Shown: piece by piece, positions 63,177 to 64,000 of the stretch | Layout of the letters: every line of letters starts with the position of its first letter | Position numbering within the stretch: position 1 is the stretch's first letter | Source: Umezawaea beigongshangensis | GTDB taxonomy: Bacteria; Actinomycetota; Actinomycetes; Mycobacteriales; Pseudonocardiaceae | DNA: 64,000 nucleotides | Assembly (NCBI RefSeq): GCF_016464305.1 | Contig: NZ_JAEIOJ010000009.1 | Location: 62,001 to 126,000 of the forward strand | Direction: 5' to 3' | Position numbers and translations under genes: made by a program | Notes under the pieces: model-generated | What the model saw: only the letters and a program-made list of their open reading frames with translations | The model's database searches: none | Told to the model about the DNA's origin: nothing

Positions 63177-63863
63177 CCGGCCTTTATATCCACTTCCGCA
63201 GACGCGGCTCGCACAGCACTCACCTCGATCCGCCAGGCCGGTGACGTGGTGCCTCTCGTCCGTCTGCCGCTCGACGCGGTGCACCACACCACACCGACGC
63301 CGGATCGCGAGGAGCGCTCCGGGAAGGCGGCGCTGCGCGGGGTCGGCGCGCGGGTTCGCGTCCTGCCGGCACTCACCGATGTGATCGACCAGCACGAGGC
63401 TCCGGCGGTTCAACTCGGGGTTCGAAGCGACAGTGCCGATTTCGGGAGCGTCGTGGACAGCGGGTGCGCGAGAGCGACGTCGCGCACCCGGCTCGACGAG
63501 TTGAACTTTCCGGGGTCGAGCTTGCCGCTGGCGACTCGGGGCGTCAGACGATGCGCGTGACACGATCGTCGACTCGCCACCGGTCCGGTCCGCTCCCCCG
63601 CTCCGCCGACCTGGTTCCTCTCCAGGAGGTCGACACGGGTCGGCCCGGCCTCGTCGAGGTGCGGTCGCCGAGAGCGGTGCGCGCGTCCAGGCCGGTGAGG
63701 TCGCCGTACGCTGGGCGTCGAGGGCGTGGAGGTTCAGGGCCAGCCCCGCGGCCGGCACCGGCAGGACGGTCACAGCGCGGGAAGTGCCGACGGTCCGGCT
63801 CCGTTCGTCCTGGAGCCCGGACCACCCTCCTGACAGGAGTGCACGGGGAAGGACGGTGAGACG
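63177..63863. other. 690-bp stretch without a supported gene
   Basis: Divergent gap between the DnaB-like and IclR genes. A minus-strand start near 63,773 (MTVLPVPAAGLALNLHALDA) looks protein-like for some 25 codons and then degenerates. No RNA gene recognised. Confidence 0.45.
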
Positions 63864-64000
63864 ATGAGCGGACGGTCGCTCGGACGCGGGGTCTTGGACG
63901 GGGCCTTCTCGATCCTCGGTGCTCTGGAGGCCTCCGGTGCCCCTGTGCGCTGCGCCGAGATCACGCGCGCGACGGGTATACCCAAGCAGACCGTGTCCCG
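63864..64000 (+). CDS. IclR family transcriptional regulator, N-terminal part (runs off the window)
   Basis: ATG 63864. The 45 codons read MSGRSLGRGVLDGAFSILGA, LEASGAPVRCAEITRATGIP, KQTVSR. This is the start of the IclR winged HTH, with GIPKQTVSR as the recognition helix. The effector domain lies outside the window. Confidence 0.8.
   Translation, partial: MSGRSLGRGVLDGAFSILGALEASGAPVRCAEITRATGIPKQTVS

Overview
This is high-GC actinomycete DNA. Third codon positions are strongly G/C, GTG starts are common, several genes look leaderless (a TANNNT box 6-7 bases before the start codon), and the families are typical of the group: MmyB-type XRE, TetR, MarR and AraC regulators beside small redox enzymes, DrrAB-type ABC export, bacterial P450, and the zinc-free ribosomal protein cluster. 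A member of the Pseudonocardiales is plausible, but that is inference. No rRNA, tRNA, CRISPR array or essential housekeeping operon was seen; this reads as a variable, accessory part of a chromosome.

Layout. 0-12.8 kb: two SDR dehydrogenases, an aldo/keto reductase with a divergent TetR, two dead transposases, a MerR regulator, then DJ-1/PfpI, aldehyde dehydrogenase and a fumarase/aspartase-superfamily lyase, and an NmrA-like + SnoaL-like pair divergent from an XRE regulator. 12.8-17.1 kb: an IS graveyard (IS630, two inverted copies of one IS5-family element, an integrase fragment) enclosing a secreted beta/gamma-crystallin-like protein, plus a lipoprotein hydrolase. 17.1-20.8 kb: a P450-DrrA-DrrB operon divergent from a regulator that joins an IS30-type HTH to a MarR/GbsR domain. 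20.8-24.1 kb: an IS481 remnant and a serine resolvase gene split by a 2,041-bp IS5-family element with a 5-bp target duplication; that element carries a gene for a protein of four cold-shock domains. 24.2-30.7 kb: TetR, SnoaL-like, XRE/SDR and TetR/esterase pairs, and Hsp20.

31.0-34.7 kb is a complete zinc-limitation locus. One Zur-like box separates rpmF, rpmE and a CobW-like protein without a P-loop (left) from rpmB, rpmG, rpsN, rpsR and an intact CobW GTPase (right). All six ribosomal proteins lack CXXC zinc ligands. 35-37.8 kb holds truncated regulators and an SDR fragment around a Gfo/Idh/MocA oxidoreductase. 37.86-43.2 kb is a compact same-strand cluster of unrecognised genes dominated by an 899-residue protein and a 534-residue putative serine hydrolase; with the cargo-bearing IS element it is the best candidate here for an undescribed system.

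43.2-64 kb: an SDR whose catalytic Tyr is Cys, XRE, AraC divergent from an aldo/keto reductase, a B3/4-domain protein, a secreted protein of unknown family, a dienelactone hydrolase whose nucleophile is Gly, an epoxide-hydrolase-like enzyme with a striking inverted-repeat operator and a nearby MarR gene, an O-methyltransferase, adenosine deaminase, an APC transporter, a DUF3995/TetR pair, a two-domain S1 protein, a DnaB-C-like ATPase without the P-loop Lys, and the start of an IclR regulator. A recurring theme is paralogues that have lost the defining catalytic residue while keeping an intact reading frame.
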